A stretch of DNA of 15,633 nucleotides, taken from positions 1 through 15,633 of the forward strand of contig CAZKTU010000149.1 in assembly GCA_964555675.1 (NCBI GenBank). Direction: 5' to 3'. Within the stretch, counting starts at the first letter, position 1. Each line of letters starts with the position of its first letter. Shown in pieces: positions 1 through 8,260 of the stretch. The notes beneath the pieces are model-generated. The model did not search any database. It was given only the letters and a program-made list of their open reading frames with translations, and was not told where the DNA came from. Made by a program: the position numbers and the translations under genes. The DNA comes from CAIWXH01 sp964555675 (GTDB lineage Bacteria; Chloroflexota; Chloroflexia; Chloroflexales; Chloroflexaceae).

Positions 1-1172
1 TAGAGGGCCACAGGGGTGAACGGCACCGTACACGGCACGTCGGGGGCGACGTGCATCACGCGCGCCTCGAGGTCGATGACGATCCCGCAGATGCTCTCGC
101 CCCGGTCCAGGCGGGCCAGGCGCATGTCGGGGTGACGGCAGATGCAGCGCGGCTCGCCGCCGTGGTCGCGCAGGATGGCCTGTAGCGCCGCCACGTCGAG
201 GGCGCCTGCGCCCGCCCGCAGCAGCTCCCACGAGCGGCCCGCCCGCTCGCGCGAGGTCGAGACCGGCTCGAGCGGACACTCGCCCGCCATCGCGCCCTCG
301 TCGACACAGTGGTTGGCGTGGGCCAGCAGCCCGCCCTCGGCCCGCACTTCGGCCACGCCCGCGGGGGTGATCTCGAGACTCAGCAGCTCGCCCGTCGCGC
401 TCGCCAGGGTCACGCACGACGAGCCGCTCGGCGGGGCCAGGTCGGCCGCCGCCCGGGCCTCGGCGAAGCTGCGGGCCTGCAGCATCTTGCGCAGCAGCAC
501 ATGGACGGGCATGCCCACCTCGCGGCCGTCGGCGAGCGAGCGCAGCAGGTTCAGCCCGACCGCCACCCCGGCGCTGTTCAGGCCCACTTTGCCCACCATG
601 CCCGCCTCGGTCATCGTGAGGATGCTCGGCTCGCCGGGCGCCTGCACCCGCAAGAGCACACAGGCCGCCCGCTGATCGCCCTGCCAGTCCCAGGTCTGGG
701 CCAGAAACGCACCGCCCCCCGCCGTGGCCGCGCCCGCCGCCGCCGCCGTGGTGCACTCCCCATCGTCAGAGCCGCCTGCGGCCACCGGCCGCCGCTCGCC
801 CTCGTCGGCGTGCTCGGGCACGCCCGCCGCCCTGTTGCGGGCCGCGGCGGCGGGGCCCTCGGGGTGATAGATGCCCCCGGCGACGCCCGCCATCAGCTCG
901 GTGCGCACATTCAGGGCCACAATCTCGGCCAGCTCGCGGCCCGCGCCGGCGGCGATGCCGCGCATCTCTTCGAGCAGGTCGGGGGCCACCTCGGCCAGCA
1001 GGGGCGCAAAACGCATGGCCTCGGCCTGGCTCGCCGCCCAGTCGAGACCCCTGCGGTGGGCGAAGAGGCGGGCGTAGCTGGCGATGCTATGGCGGACGAG
1101 GGGCGCTACCGCCCTGCCGTAGGCCAGGCCGCGCTCGTAGGGCGCCCCGGCGATGCTCACCTCTGGGAACAT
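1..1172 (-). CDS. C45 family autoproteolytic acyltransferase/hydrolase (penicillin acyltransferase-like), 3' end at window edge
   Basis: I translated this gene directly on the minus strand; the frame is open for 390 codons. It starts MFPEVSIAGAPYERGLAYG, with GAGGAG nine bases upstream. The central motif GECTTAA is followed by FLAQTWDWQ, GMVGKVGLNSAGVAVGLN and, near the end, a VPCTVPFTP motif. This pattern is typical of Ntn-type peptidase family C45 (acyl-CoA:6-aminopenicillanate acyltransferase and bacterial homologues). In that family a precursor cleaves itself just before the Cys, which becomes the N-terminal nucleophile; here it is Cys140 (codon 753-755). The natural substrate of such bacterial homologues is mostly unknown; amide hydrolysis or acyl transfer is the family expectation. 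No signal peptide is seen. The last two bases (TA) may begin the stop codon, since the family normally ends about here. An Ala/Glu-rich stretch before Cys140 makes the alpha part longer than usual. It lies 98 bases downstream of the diguanylate cyclase gene on the same strand. Confidence 0.85.
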   Translation of the reverse strand, partial: MFPEVSIAGAPYERGLAYGRAVAPLVRHSIASYARLFAHRRGLDWAASQAEAMRFAPLLAEVAPDLLEEMRGIAAGAGRELAEIVALNVRTELMAGVAGGIYHPEGPAAAARNRAAGVPEHADEGERRPVAAGGSDDGECTTAAAAGAATAGGGAFLAQTWDWQGDQRAACVLLRVQAPGEPSILTMTEAGMVGKVGLNSAGVAVGLNLLRSLADGREVGMPVHVLLRKMLQARSFAEARAAADLAPPSGSSCVTLASATGELLSLEITPAGVAEVRAEGGLLAHANHCVDEGAMAGECPLEPVSTSRERAGRSWELLRAGAGALDVAALQAILRDHGGEPRCICRHPDMRLARLDRGESICGIVIDLEARVMHVAPDVPCTVPFTPVAL

Positions 1173-1204
1173 TGCGACACTCCTCTTTGGGCGGCCCGCG
1201 GCAG

Positions 1205-1242
1205 CCCGCTACACAGATACTTGAACAGGCAGGTGTAGCGGG
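1205..1242. repeat. Perfect 10-bp inverted repeat between the cyclase and C45 genes
   Basis: CCCGCTACAC (1205-1214) and GTGTAGCGGG (1233-1242) are exact reverse complements separated by 18 bases, in the 98-base gap between the GGDEF gene (stop at 1271) and the C45 gene (start at 1172). There is no T-tract on either side in the minus direction. It could therefore be an operator, an mRNA processing or stability hairpin, or a weak terminator separating the two genes. Confidence 0.6.
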
Positions 1243-1270
1243 TATTGTAGCTCAAAGGGCTGCGCCACGC

Positions 1271-3001
1271 TCAGGGGCTCTGCAGCAGCTCGGCCACCTC
1301 GGCCTGGTGGACCTGGTTGCGCCCGCGGCGCTTCGCCCGGTAGAGGGCCATATCGGCGGCCTGAACGAGCCGCGCCGCGTCGATCCCCTCGTCGAGCCCG
1401 GCCACGCCGCAGCTGAAGGTCACGTAGAAGCTCGTCCCTTCAGCGTAATGGCGCAGGGCCGCGAAGCTCGAGCGGATCTCCTCGAACACCTGGGCGGCGG
1501 CGGGGCCGTCGGCGCCGGGCAGCAGGACCATGAACTCCTCGCCGCCGTAGCGCCCGATCACGTCGCTCCGGCGCAGACGCTGCTGGAGCAGCCGGGCCAG
1601 ACTCTTCAGTACGCCGTCGCCCACCCTGTGGCCGTAGGTGTCGTTGATCGTCTTGAAGTGGTCCAGGTCGATCATCGCGACGGCAAGGGGCGTCTGGTCG
1701 CGGAGGGCCCGCTCGATCTCGAGCTCGAGCAGGCTGTTGGTCGCCGAGTGGTGCAGCAGCCCGGTCAGGCTATCGCGGACCATAAAGGCGCGCATGCTGC
1801 GGGCCCGCTGCGCGCGGGCCAGTACCGCCCGCACCAGCTCGTCGCCCGTGATCGGCTTGGTCAAGAAGTCGTCGCCGCCCAGGTCGAGGGCCGTATGCTG
1901 GTGCGTCGGGTCGGTCTCGGCCGAGAGGAAGACGATCGGCAGGCCGACGTAGGCCTCTTGCTGGCGGATCACCGCCGCGAGCTCGAAGCCGGTGCAGCCG
2001 GGCATGTACATGTCGAGCAGCAGCAGGTCGGCCTGAAACGTGCGCAGGGCCATCGTGGCGAGGCGCGGGTCGCTCACCACGTGGGCGGCGATGCCGGCGC
2101 CCTCGAGGGTCAGGGCGTAGGCGGCCGCGAGCTCGCTATCGTCGTCGACGATCAGGATCTGGAACGGCTCTTCGGCGCTGACCCCGGTCAGCCGGTCGAG
2201 GGTGTCGATCAGCTGGCTGACGTCGAGGGGCTTGACGAAGTAGGCGTGGCCGCCCGCACGCACGGCGGCCAGGCGCGCCGCAAAGTCGTCGCGCGCCGAC
2301 ATGAAGATGACCGGCGCGGGCGCGGGCAGGTTCTGCTGCAGGTCGGCCAGGACGGTCGCCCCGGCCAGGGCGCCTTCGGGGAACATGATGTCCATCACCA
2401 CGGCCGCGGGCTGGGCGCGGGCGAGCAGCGCGGGCAGCCCGTGCAGATCGTGGGCGACGCGCACGTCGTAGCCGAAGTGGCGGATCTGGGTCGCGAGGTC
2501 GATCCCGAGCTCGGCGTCGTCCTCGACCAGTACGATCACCCGGCCATTTTCCGGCTGGGCCTGCTGCACCAGCGCCGGCCGCGAGTAGAGGGCTGCCCCC
2601 GCAGCGGGGCCTTCGTCGGCCGCCCCCCCGGCCCGAGCGCCGTACTGAAGGCCCGATAGCTGCTCGTCGTAGCAGCGCTGCGCCACCTGCTGCAGGTCGG
2701 CGAGCAACCGGGCGAGCCCCGCCCAGCTCGTGGCGTCGGGGCGCTGCCCGGCCTCGACCCAGGGCTTCAGGGCCTGGTCGGCCTGCCCCGCGATCCGGCC
2801 GAGCTCCTCGAAGCCGAAGGTCGCCCCCGAGCCGGCGAGCCGGTGGATGCCCTGGAGCAGCTCGCCGGCGAGGGCCGTGTCCCAGGCCCCGGCCTCGAGC
2901 CTGCCCCAGAGCGTGACGATCTCGTCCAGGCGCACAGGCAGGTGGGCGCGATAGCCCTCGCGCATCTCTTCGAGTTGACGTACGATGGCCGCGCTATCCA
3001 T
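1271..3001 (-). CDS. HPt-REC-REC-GGDEF diguanylate cyclase response regulator
   Basis: The 576-residue protein has four domains. An N-terminal HPt domain (about 1-115) carries the phospho-accepting His53 in HRLAGSGATFGF. Two receiver domains follow: about 154-270, with acidic E160/D161/D162 and acceptor D204 in VVMDIMFP; and about 281-398, with VDDD and acceptor D330 in LLLDMYMP. The C-terminal GGDEF domain (about 409-570) has the active-site motif GGEEF at 486-490. An RxxD inhibitory c-di-GMP site (RRSD, 477-480) sits five residues upstream of it, so the domain looks active and product-inhibited. The expected reaction is 2 GTP to c-di-GMP, controlled by phosphorylation. There is no membrane segment, so it should be cytoplasmic. 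The start ATG (2999-3001) overlaps the end of the receiver gene, which suggests translational coupling. With the HPt domain in the same chain, it can accept phosphoryl groups through a relay from the upstream hybrid kinase; that link is inferred from the operon order. Confidence 0.93.
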   Translation of the reverse strand: MDSAAIVRQLEEMREGYRAHLPVRLDEIVTLWGRLEAGAWDTALAGELLQGIHRLAGSGATFGFEELGRIAGQADQALKPWVEAGQRPDATSWAGLARLLADLQQVAQRCYDEQLSGLQYGARAGGAADEGPAAGAALYSRPALVQQAQPENGRVIVLVEDDAELGIDLATQIRHFGYDVRVAHDLHGLPALLARAQPAAVVMDIMFPEGALAGATVLADLQQNLPAPAPVIFMSARDDFAARLAAVRAGGHAYFVKPLDVSQLIDTLDRLTGVSAEEPFQILIVDDDSELAAAYALTLEGAGIAAHVVSDPRLATMALRTFQADLLLLDMYMPGCTGFELAAVIRQQEAYVGLPIVFLSAETDPTHQHTALDLGGDDFLTKPITGDELVRAVLARAQRARSMRAFMVRDSLTGLLHHSATNSLLELEIERALRDQTPLAVAMIDLDHFKTINDTYGHRVGDGVLKSLARLLQQRLRRSDVIGRYGGEEFMVLLPGADGPAAAQVFEEIRSSFAALRHYAEGTSFYVTFSCGVAGLDEGIDAARLVQAADMALYRAKRRGRNQVHQAEVAELLQSP

Positions 3002-3380
3002 GGCGGCGCGACCAGATGCTTGAGACGAGCGACGGCAGAGCCATCGGGTCGAAGGGCTTGGCGATCACGTCGATCGCGCCGAGGCTGCGGTACTGATCCA
3101 GCTCGTAGCGCTGAGCGCGCGCGGTCATGAAGATCGCCGGGGTGCTCGCCAGGCTGGGCAGGCTGCGCAGGGCGGCCAGGGTTGTCGGCCCGTCCATCAC
3201 CGGCATCATCACGTCGAGCAGAAGCAGGTCAGGGGCGAACTCCTGGGCCGCCTGCAGCGCCTCGGCGCCCGAGCCACAGACACAGACGGTCATGCCGCCG
3301 ACGCTCTCGAGGGCGAGCCGCCCGATCAGCTGGATGTCGGGGTCGTCCTCGACGAAAAGAATGCGCTTGAGTGTGTTCAT
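2994..3380 (-). CDS. Single-domain CheY-like response regulator
   Basis: This 128-residue protein is one receiver domain with no output domain. It has acidic pocket E11-D12-D13, phospho-acceptor D56 in LLLLDVMMPVMDG, the switch Thr86 (FMTAR) and Lys108 in AKPF, so all catalytic residues are present. It lies 57 bases after the hybrid kinase stop. Its stop codon (2994-2996) lies inside the first codons of the HPt-REC-REC-GGDEF gene, an 8-base overlap typical of coupled translation. The likely role is a shuttle receiver between the kinase (or its terminal receiver) and the HPt domain of the cyclase. A free-standing regulator acting on another target cannot be excluded. The start ATG is the only one that keeps the complete first beta strand (KRILFVEDD). 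Confidence 0.92.
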   Translation of the reverse strand: MNTLKRILFVEDDPDIQLIGRLALESVGGMTVCVCGSGAEALQAAQEFAPDLLLLDVMMPVMDGPTTLAALRSLPSLASTPAIFMTARAQRYELDQYRSLGAIDVIAKPFDPMALPSLVSSIWSRRHG

Positions 3381-3437
3381 CTCACTCCCCTCTGCCCCTG
3401 GCTATGTTTCTTGGTAGCGGCGAAGAGCCTCACTCGG

Positions 3438-6400
3438 TTACGGACTTTGTCTTACGCGGGCCCGGCTGCGCTCAAGCAGCGCGGCGAGAATATCGCGCAA
3501 CAGGGCGTTCGAGCTATACGCTTTGACCAGCGCTCCCGCCACGAAGGGCGGCAGCTCGGGCCCCGCCTCGTGGGGCGAGAAGATCAGCGTCGAGGGTGGA
3601 CAGGCGCTCTGCGCCAGCAGCGGCAGCAGGCTGAGACCCGAGCCGTCAGGCAGGTCGAGGTCGAGGATCAGCAGGTCGAAGGCCGTGACCGCAAGCCTGG
3701 CCCGCGCCTCAGCGAGGGTGGCCGCGCGGGTCAGCCTGGCCTCCGCTCCCAAGAGCAGCGCAAGCCCAGGGGCGATCTCGCTCGCGTCCTCGACATACAG
3801 CACCTCTGCCGGCTCAGCCGGCGCCGCCTGAACGCCGGTGACGAGCTCGGCACGGCCGCTTGTCCCGCTCAGCCAGGTCGCCACGGCCTGGGCGTCGCCG
3901 AGGAGCTTGCGCCGCGTGCCGTCTTCGAGGGCGGCGACCACGATCATCGGCAGATCGCGCCAGAGCGTCTCTGCCAGCAGCTCATAGAAGAGCTCGGCCC
4001 CCTCGCCCCCGAGCAGATGCAGGGCGCAGGCCATGCCGATAAAGCGCCTGCTCGCAAGCAGGTCACGGGCGGTGACCAGGTTCGGCGCGAGCGTCGCACT
4101 GTAGCCGGCCCGGTCGAGCATCTGCGAAAGCAGCACGGCGGCCTCGTGGGCGCCGGCGCAGACCAGTATAGGCGGGCGGGCGGCCTCGGCCGGCGGCCCC
4201 AGCAGCGGTGTGGGCGCCACCCACTGGGGCAGCGTGACGAAGAAGCTGGTGCCGCCGCCTGGGGCGGCCTCGAAGCCGATCTGGCCGCCGTGGCGCTCGA
4301 CGATCGCCCGCGAGATGCTCAGCCCCAGGCCGGTGCCGCCCTGACGGCGGGTGTTCGACGAGTCGGCCTGGGCGAAGCGCTGAAAGATGCGCTCGCGGAA
4401 CTCGTCGGGGATGCCCGGCCCGCGGTCGGTGACCTGCACCCAGGCCTGGCTGCCGCGGCGCTCGAGCGCGATCACCACCGTCTCGCCCTGGGGCGAGAAC
4501 TTGGCCGCGTTCGAGATCAGGTTGGTCAACACCTGGGTGATGCGGTCGGCGTCGCCGAGCACCCAGACCTCGGCCAGGGGCTCGGCGGCCAGCAGGCTGA
4601 CGCCGAGCTCGGCGGCAAAGGCGCGATTCGCATCGATCGCGCCGGTGATCAGCTGGGGCAGGCCAAGCGGCTTGAAGTTGAAGCTCATCTTACCCGACTC
4701 GATCTTCTCGATGTCGAGGATATCGTTGATCAGCCGGATCAGACGCTCGCTATTCTTCAGAGCGATCTCGACCATCGCGCCCGCCTGCGCCGACAGCGGC
4801 CCCGCCACCCCCCCGGCGATCAGGCCCAGGGCGCCGCGGATCGACGTCAGAGGGGTGCGCAGCTCGTGGCTCACCATCGAGACGAACTCGGTCTTCATGC
4901 GCTCGACGGCTTTGCGATCGGTGATATCACGGTAGTACCAGACCCGCCCGTAGTAGGTGCCGATCTTGCTGCGCACCGGCGCGCTGTAGCGCTCGAAGGT
5001 GCGCCCGTCGAGCAGGGCGATCTCGGCGTAGCCCTCGGCGTCCGGGCGACTGTAGAGCTCCTCGATCGCGTCGCCCACGGCCTCGGGCTCGGTCACCAGA
5101 GAGAGCATCTGGGGTATGCCGCTGAAGCTCGACCCGGTATCGATGACGTCTGAGGGGAGGCCCCACATCTCGACGAAGCGCCGGTTGGCATAGAGCCAGA
5201 GTCGGCTGGGCCCGACCACCAGAATGCCGTCGATCGCCGTCTCGAGCTGGCACTCGAGCAGGGTCTTCTGAAAGCGCAGCTCCTCTTCGGCGCGACGGCG
5301 CGCCGTGATGTCGAAGAACGAAGTGACCACGGCGTAGGGCATGGGCTCGCCGGGGCGAACCATCGGCTGGGCGTTGATCGAGATCCAGCCGAGGCTCCCA
5401 TCGGGCTTCCAGACGCCCATCGTCACCTCGTGGACCGGCTGGCCGGTCGCGAGGGCGACCATCGCCGGGTGCTCGGCGGCGGGGAAGTGCGAGCCGTCGT
5501 CGCGCACCGCCCGCCACTGCGCGTCCAGACTCTTCCGCCCCATGATCTGCTCGGCCGGGATGCCGAGGATCTGCTCGGCGCTGGCGTTACAGGTCTGAAT
5601 GGTGCCGTCGGCGTCCTGCATCACGATACCCTCGGCCAGGGCGGCGATCAGGGTGCGGTAGCGCTCTTCGCCGTCGCGCAGGGCCAGCTCGAGGGCCTTG
5701 CGGGCGGTCACGTCGAAGCGGATCGCCAGGTAGCGCTCGGGCTGCCCGCCGCCGTCGAGGAAGGGGACGATCGTCGTATCGACCCAGTAGAGCCGTCCGT
5801 CGCGGGCCCGGTTGCAGATCTCGCCGCGCCAGACCTGACCGGCGCCAATGGTCTGCCAGAGTTCCTGCCAGAAGCTGCGGGGGTGGTGCCCCGAGTTGAC
5901 CAGGCGGTGGTTGACCCCGATCAGCTCGTCGCGGGCGTAGCCCGAGATGGCGCAGAAACGCTCGTTGGCATCGAGGATGACTCCGCGCCGATCAGTCATG
6001 GCCACAATTGCGGCCTGATTGAGGGCGTTGCTGATGTCGGAGGTGTCCTTGAGGGCCGAGCGCAGCACCTGCTCGAGCTCCTTCTGGGCGGTGATCTCGG
6101 TCGTAATCGCGATATAGCGCCTGGTCCGGCCGTCGGCGTCACGGACCGGCGTGACGTTCATGTTCAGCCACAGCTGGTGGCCGGCCTTATGGTAGTACGC
6201 CAGCTCGGCGTGGGTCGAGTGCCCGGCCGCCAGATCCCCAAGCATGTCCCCGAGGGCCTGGGGGTCTGTCGCGGGTCCGTGCAGTAGCTCGCCCGGCTGC
6301 CGCCCGCAGATCTCGGCCATGCTGTAGCCGGTGATGCGCGTGAAGCCGTCGTTCACCCACTCGGTGAGCCCGTTTGTGTCGGCGATCAGCACGGCGTTGT

Positions 6401-6668
6401 CGCTGTGCTGCGCGACCAGGGCCAGCATTTCGCGCCGGTCGGCTGTGCGGGCCAGCTGGATGAGCAGAGGCCTGAGCGCGACGAGGGCGACCAGCAGCGG
6501 GCCGCCCGCCAGCGTGGCGAGCAGGCCCAGGGCGATCTGGTGTGCCCACTCCGGCTCGACTACGCACCGCGCCACGAGGGTGGCGGCTGCGACGGCCAGC
6601 AACAGCATGATCCCGGCCGTGCCAAAGATCCAGCGGCTCAGAGCGTTGAGTGTGGAGCGATCCTCCAT
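3438..6668 (-). CDS. Membrane-anchored four-PAS hybrid sensor histidine kinase with two C-terminal receiver modules
   Basis: The 1076-residue protein starts MEDRSTLNALSRW, with GGAG five bases before the ATG. Two membrane helices (about 10-34 and 42-68) are joined by a short loop, so there is no extracellular sensor domain. Four PAS domains follow (about 80-195, 205-325, 334-460, 468-585), each of the first three ending in a D/E-ITA-type PAC tail. The HisKA H-box SMVSHELRTPL gives phospho-His601. The ATPase domain has the N-box NLISNAAKFSP (N720), DRGPGIP and GGTGLGLSIS. After it come a degenerate receiver (about 832-945) without its Asp, and a normal receiver (about 955-1068) with E960-D961, acceptor D1003 (LLILDLDLP) and Lys1049. 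It presumably senses a cytoplasmic or redox signal through its PAS domains; the ligand is unknown. It heads an operon with the receiver and cyclase genes. The frame stays open upstream to 6854, but that extension is Arg/Ala/His-rich, lacks domain character and has no good ribosome site. Confidence 0.92.
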   Translation of the reverse strand: MEDRSTLNALSRWIFGTAGIMLLLAVAAATLVARCVVEPEWAHQIALGLLATLAGGPLLVALVALRPLLIQLARTADRREMLALVAQHSDNAVLIADTNGLTEWVNDGFTRITGYSMAEICGRQPGELLHGPATDPQALGDMLGDLAAGHSTHAELAYYHKAGHQLWLNMNVTPVRDADGRTRRYIAITTEITAQKELEQVLRSALKDTSDISNALNQAAIVAMTDRRGVILDANERFCAISGYARDELIGVNHRLVNSGHHPRSFWQELWQTIGAGQVWRGEICNRARDGRLYWVDTTIVPFLDGGGQPERYLAIRFDVTARKALELALRDGEERYRTLIAALAEGIVMQDADGTIQTCNASAEQILGIPAEQIMGRKSLDAQWRAVRDDGSHFPAAEHPAMVALATGQPVHEVTMGVWKPDGSLGWISINAQPMVRPGEPMPYAVVTSFFDITARRRAEEELRFQKTLLECQLETAIDGILVVGPSRLWLYANRRFVEMWGLPSDVIDTGSSFSGIPQMLSLVTEPEAVGDAIEELYSRPDAEGYAEIALLDGRTFERYSAPVRSKIGTYYGRVWYYRDITDRKAVERMKTEFVSMVSHELRTPLTSIRGALGLIAGGVAGPLSAQAGAMVEIALKNSERLIRLINDILDIEKIESGKMSFNFKPLGLPQLITGAIDANRAFAAELGVSLLAAEPLAEVWVLGDADRITQVLTNLISNAAKFSPQGETVVIALERRGSQAWVQVTDRGPGIPDEFRERIFQRFAQADSSNTRRQGGTGLGLSISRAIVERHGGQIGFEAAPGGGTSFFVTLPQWVAPTPLLGPPAEAARPPILVCAGAHEAAVLLSQMLDRAGYSATLAPNLVTARDLLASRRFIGMACALHLLGGEGAELFYELLAETLWRDLPMIVVAALEDGTRRKLLGDAQAVATWLSGTSGRAELVTGVQAAPAEPAEVLYVEDASEIAPGLALLLGAEARLTRAATLAEARARLAVTAFDLLILDLDLPDGSGLSLLPLLAQSACPPSTLIFSPHEAGPELPPFVAGALVKAYSSNALLRDILAALLERSRARVRQSP

Positions 6669-6925
6669 GGGAGCTCCGTGCTTGGGTGAATGCCGAGAGG
6701 CCACAGGGGTCGGAGCGATGAGCGCCCTCGGCGCGATTAGTCGGATAGCGAGTCGAACGGCGCGGGCTCGGGCGTGCGCACAGTATAGATGAGCCGTCAT
6801 ACGAGGGGCGTACACAAGGGCGAGTAGAGTAAAATGGGTGTCGGCTACCGCCATGTCAGGAAGGTCGAGCGCACGCTCGGCAGGCAGGCCGGCACGGGCG
6901 ATCCGCTCACAGCAATGAGGCGACC
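6669..6925. promoter_or_regulatory. Divergent intergenic region between the kinase operon and kynureninase
   Basis: This 257-base region separates two divergent genes and should hold both promoters. On the minus strand a good -10-like hexamer TATACT (plus-strand 6782-6787) lies about 114 bases before the kinase ATG, but no convincing -35 is spaced from it. On the plus strand TAAAAT (6830-6835) is a possible -10 for kynureninase, about 90 bases before its ATG, again without a clear -35. These are candidates only. Confidence 0.3.
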
Positions 6926-8191
6926 ATGAGTATTCCCACCGATGCCGCCTACGCGGCCCAGCTCGACGCAGCCGACCCGCTCGCCGGCTTCCGCACGGCC
7001 TTCGCCGACGACGAGCCCGACCTGATCTACCTCGACGGCAACTCGCTCGGGCGGCTGCCGCTGCGGGCCGTAAGCCTGGCCGACGACCTCGTGCGGCGCC
7101 AGTGGGGCGGCAGGCTCATCCGCGGCTGGAACGAGGGCTGGTTCGAGGCCCCCGAGCGGGTGGGCGCCAAGATCGCCCGCCTGATCGGGGCCCACCCCGA
7201 CGAGGTGATCGTCGCCGACTCGACCTCGGTGAACCTCTTCAAGCTCGCCGTCGGCGCCCTCAGGGCCCGCCCCGAGCGCACCCGCATCGTCAGCGACGAC
7301 CTGAACTTCCCCTCGGACCTCTACGTCCTGGCCGGCGTCGCCGAGCTCTTGGGCGGCGGCCGCACCCTCGAGGTGGTGCCCTCGCCCGACGGCCTCCACG
7401 GGCCGACCGCGGCCCTGCTCGAGCGGCTCGACGGCGCGGCGCTGCTCAGCCTCTCGCACACCGCCTTCAAGAGCGGCTACGTCTACGATATGGCCGCGAT
7501 CAGCGCCGCGGCGCGGGCGGCGGGCGCCCTGACCCTCTGGGACCTCAGCCACTCGGTCGGCGCGCTCCCCCTGGACCTCACGGCGGCGGGGGCCGATCTG
7601 GCCGTCGGCTGCAGCTACAAGTACCTGAACGGCGGACCCGGCGCGCCGGCCTTCCTGTACGTCCGGCGCGAGCTGCAGGAGCAGATCGGCAACCCGATTG
7701 CGGGCTGGATGGGGCAGCGCGACCTCTTCGCCTTCGACCTGAGCTATAGCCCGGCCCAGGGCATCAGGCGCTTCCTCAGCGGCACGCCCTCGGTCGTCTC
7801 GCTCTCGCTGATCGAGCCGGGCCTCGACCTGCTGCTCGAGGCGGGCATGGCGCGCCTGCGCGCCAAGTCCGAGGGCCAGAGCGCCTACCTGATCGCGCTC
7901 TACGAGCAGCTGCTGGCGCCCCTGGGTTTCAGCCTCAAGTCGCCGCGCGAGGTCGCTCGCCGCGGCTCGCACATCTCGCTCGGGCACCCCCACGCCCTCG
8001 GGATCGACCTGGCCCTGATCCGCGACCTGAAGGTCCTGCCCGACTTCCGCGCCCCCGACAACCTGCGCCTGGGCATCGCGCCGATCTACAACAGCTACGC
8101 CGACATCCACGAGGCCGTCGTACGTATGGCCCGCATCATCGACGAGGGCCTGCACGAGAAGTATCTGGCCGACGCGCCCACGGTGACCTAG
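6926..8191 (+). CDS. kynU: Kynureninase (L-kynurenine hydrolase)
   Basis: This 421-residue PLP enzyme of fold type I has the usual kynureninase length and landmarks: IYLDGNSLG near the N-terminus, RGWNEGWFE, the PLP-stacking DLNFPSDLYV region (Phe128), the cofactor-binding LWDLSHS (Asp206) and the Schiff-base lysine in CSYKYLNGGPG (Lys232). GWMGQRDLFAFD and LRLGIAPIYNSYADI follow near the C-terminus. It cleaves kynurenine to anthranilate and alanine, or 3-hydroxykynurenine to 3-hydroxyanthranilate, in the cytoplasm. The ATG is preceded by a modest GAGG. It is monocistronic here: a hairpin follows, and the upstream gene is divergent. No tryptophan 2,3-dioxygenase, formamidase or NAD-synthesis gene is in the window, so whether it serves tryptophan breakdown or de novo NAD synthesis cannot be told. 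Confidence 0.96.
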   Translation: MSIPTDAAYAAQLDAADPLAGFRTAFADDEPDLIYLDGNSLGRLPLRAVSLADDLVRRQWGGRLIRGWNEGWFEAPERVGAKIARLIGAHPDEVIVADSTSVNLFKLAVGALRARPERTRIVSDDLNFPSDLYVLAGVAELLGGGRTLEVVPSPDGLHGPTAALLERLDGAALLSLSHTAFKSGYVYDMAAISAAARAAGALTLWDLSHSVGALPLDLTAAGADLAVGCSYKYLNGGPGAPAFLYVRRELQEQIGNPIAGWMGQRDLFAFDLSYSPAQGIRRFLSGTPSVVSLSLIEPGLDLLLEAGMARLRAKSEGQSAYLIALYEQLLAPLGFSLKSPREVARRGSHISLGHPHALGIDLALIRDLKVLPDFRAPDNLRLGIAPIYNSYADIHEAVVRMARIIDEGLHEKYLADAPTVT

Positions 8192-8224
8192 AGCCATTCC
8201 AACCTGCCCGCTTAGGCTTGCGCA

Positions 8225-8260
8225 GAGAGCCGGGGATGGCTTCGCCCTCCCCGGCTCTCG
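8225..8260 (+). terminator. Hairpin after kynureninase, probable terminator
   Basis: GAGAGCCGGGGA (8225-8236) pairs perfectly with TCCCCGGCTCTC (8248-8259) around an 11-base loop that can itself form a GGC/GCC mini-stem. It lies 34 bases past the kynureninase stop. There is no T-tract, so termination may need a factor. The right half belongs to an element repeated at 15001. Confidence 0.6.

Noticed and set aside
3411..5153. Long open frame on the plus strand opposite the hybrid kinase (and a similar one at 1172-2659 opposite the cyclase)
   Set aside because: Both are rich in Arg, Gly, Gln and Ala without domain motifs and lie exactly antisense to genes with clear domains; long antisense frames are expected at this GC content.
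6669..6854. N-terminal extension of the hybrid kinase to an ATG at 6854
   Set aside because: The 62 extra residues are Arg/Ala-rich without domain character, and the ATG at 6668 has GGAG at good spacing and begins the first membrane helix region.
7102..7749. 215-codon plus-strand frame inside kynureninase
   Set aside because: It is an Arg/Pro/Gly-rich shifted frame of a gene whose own frame has all kynureninase motifs.
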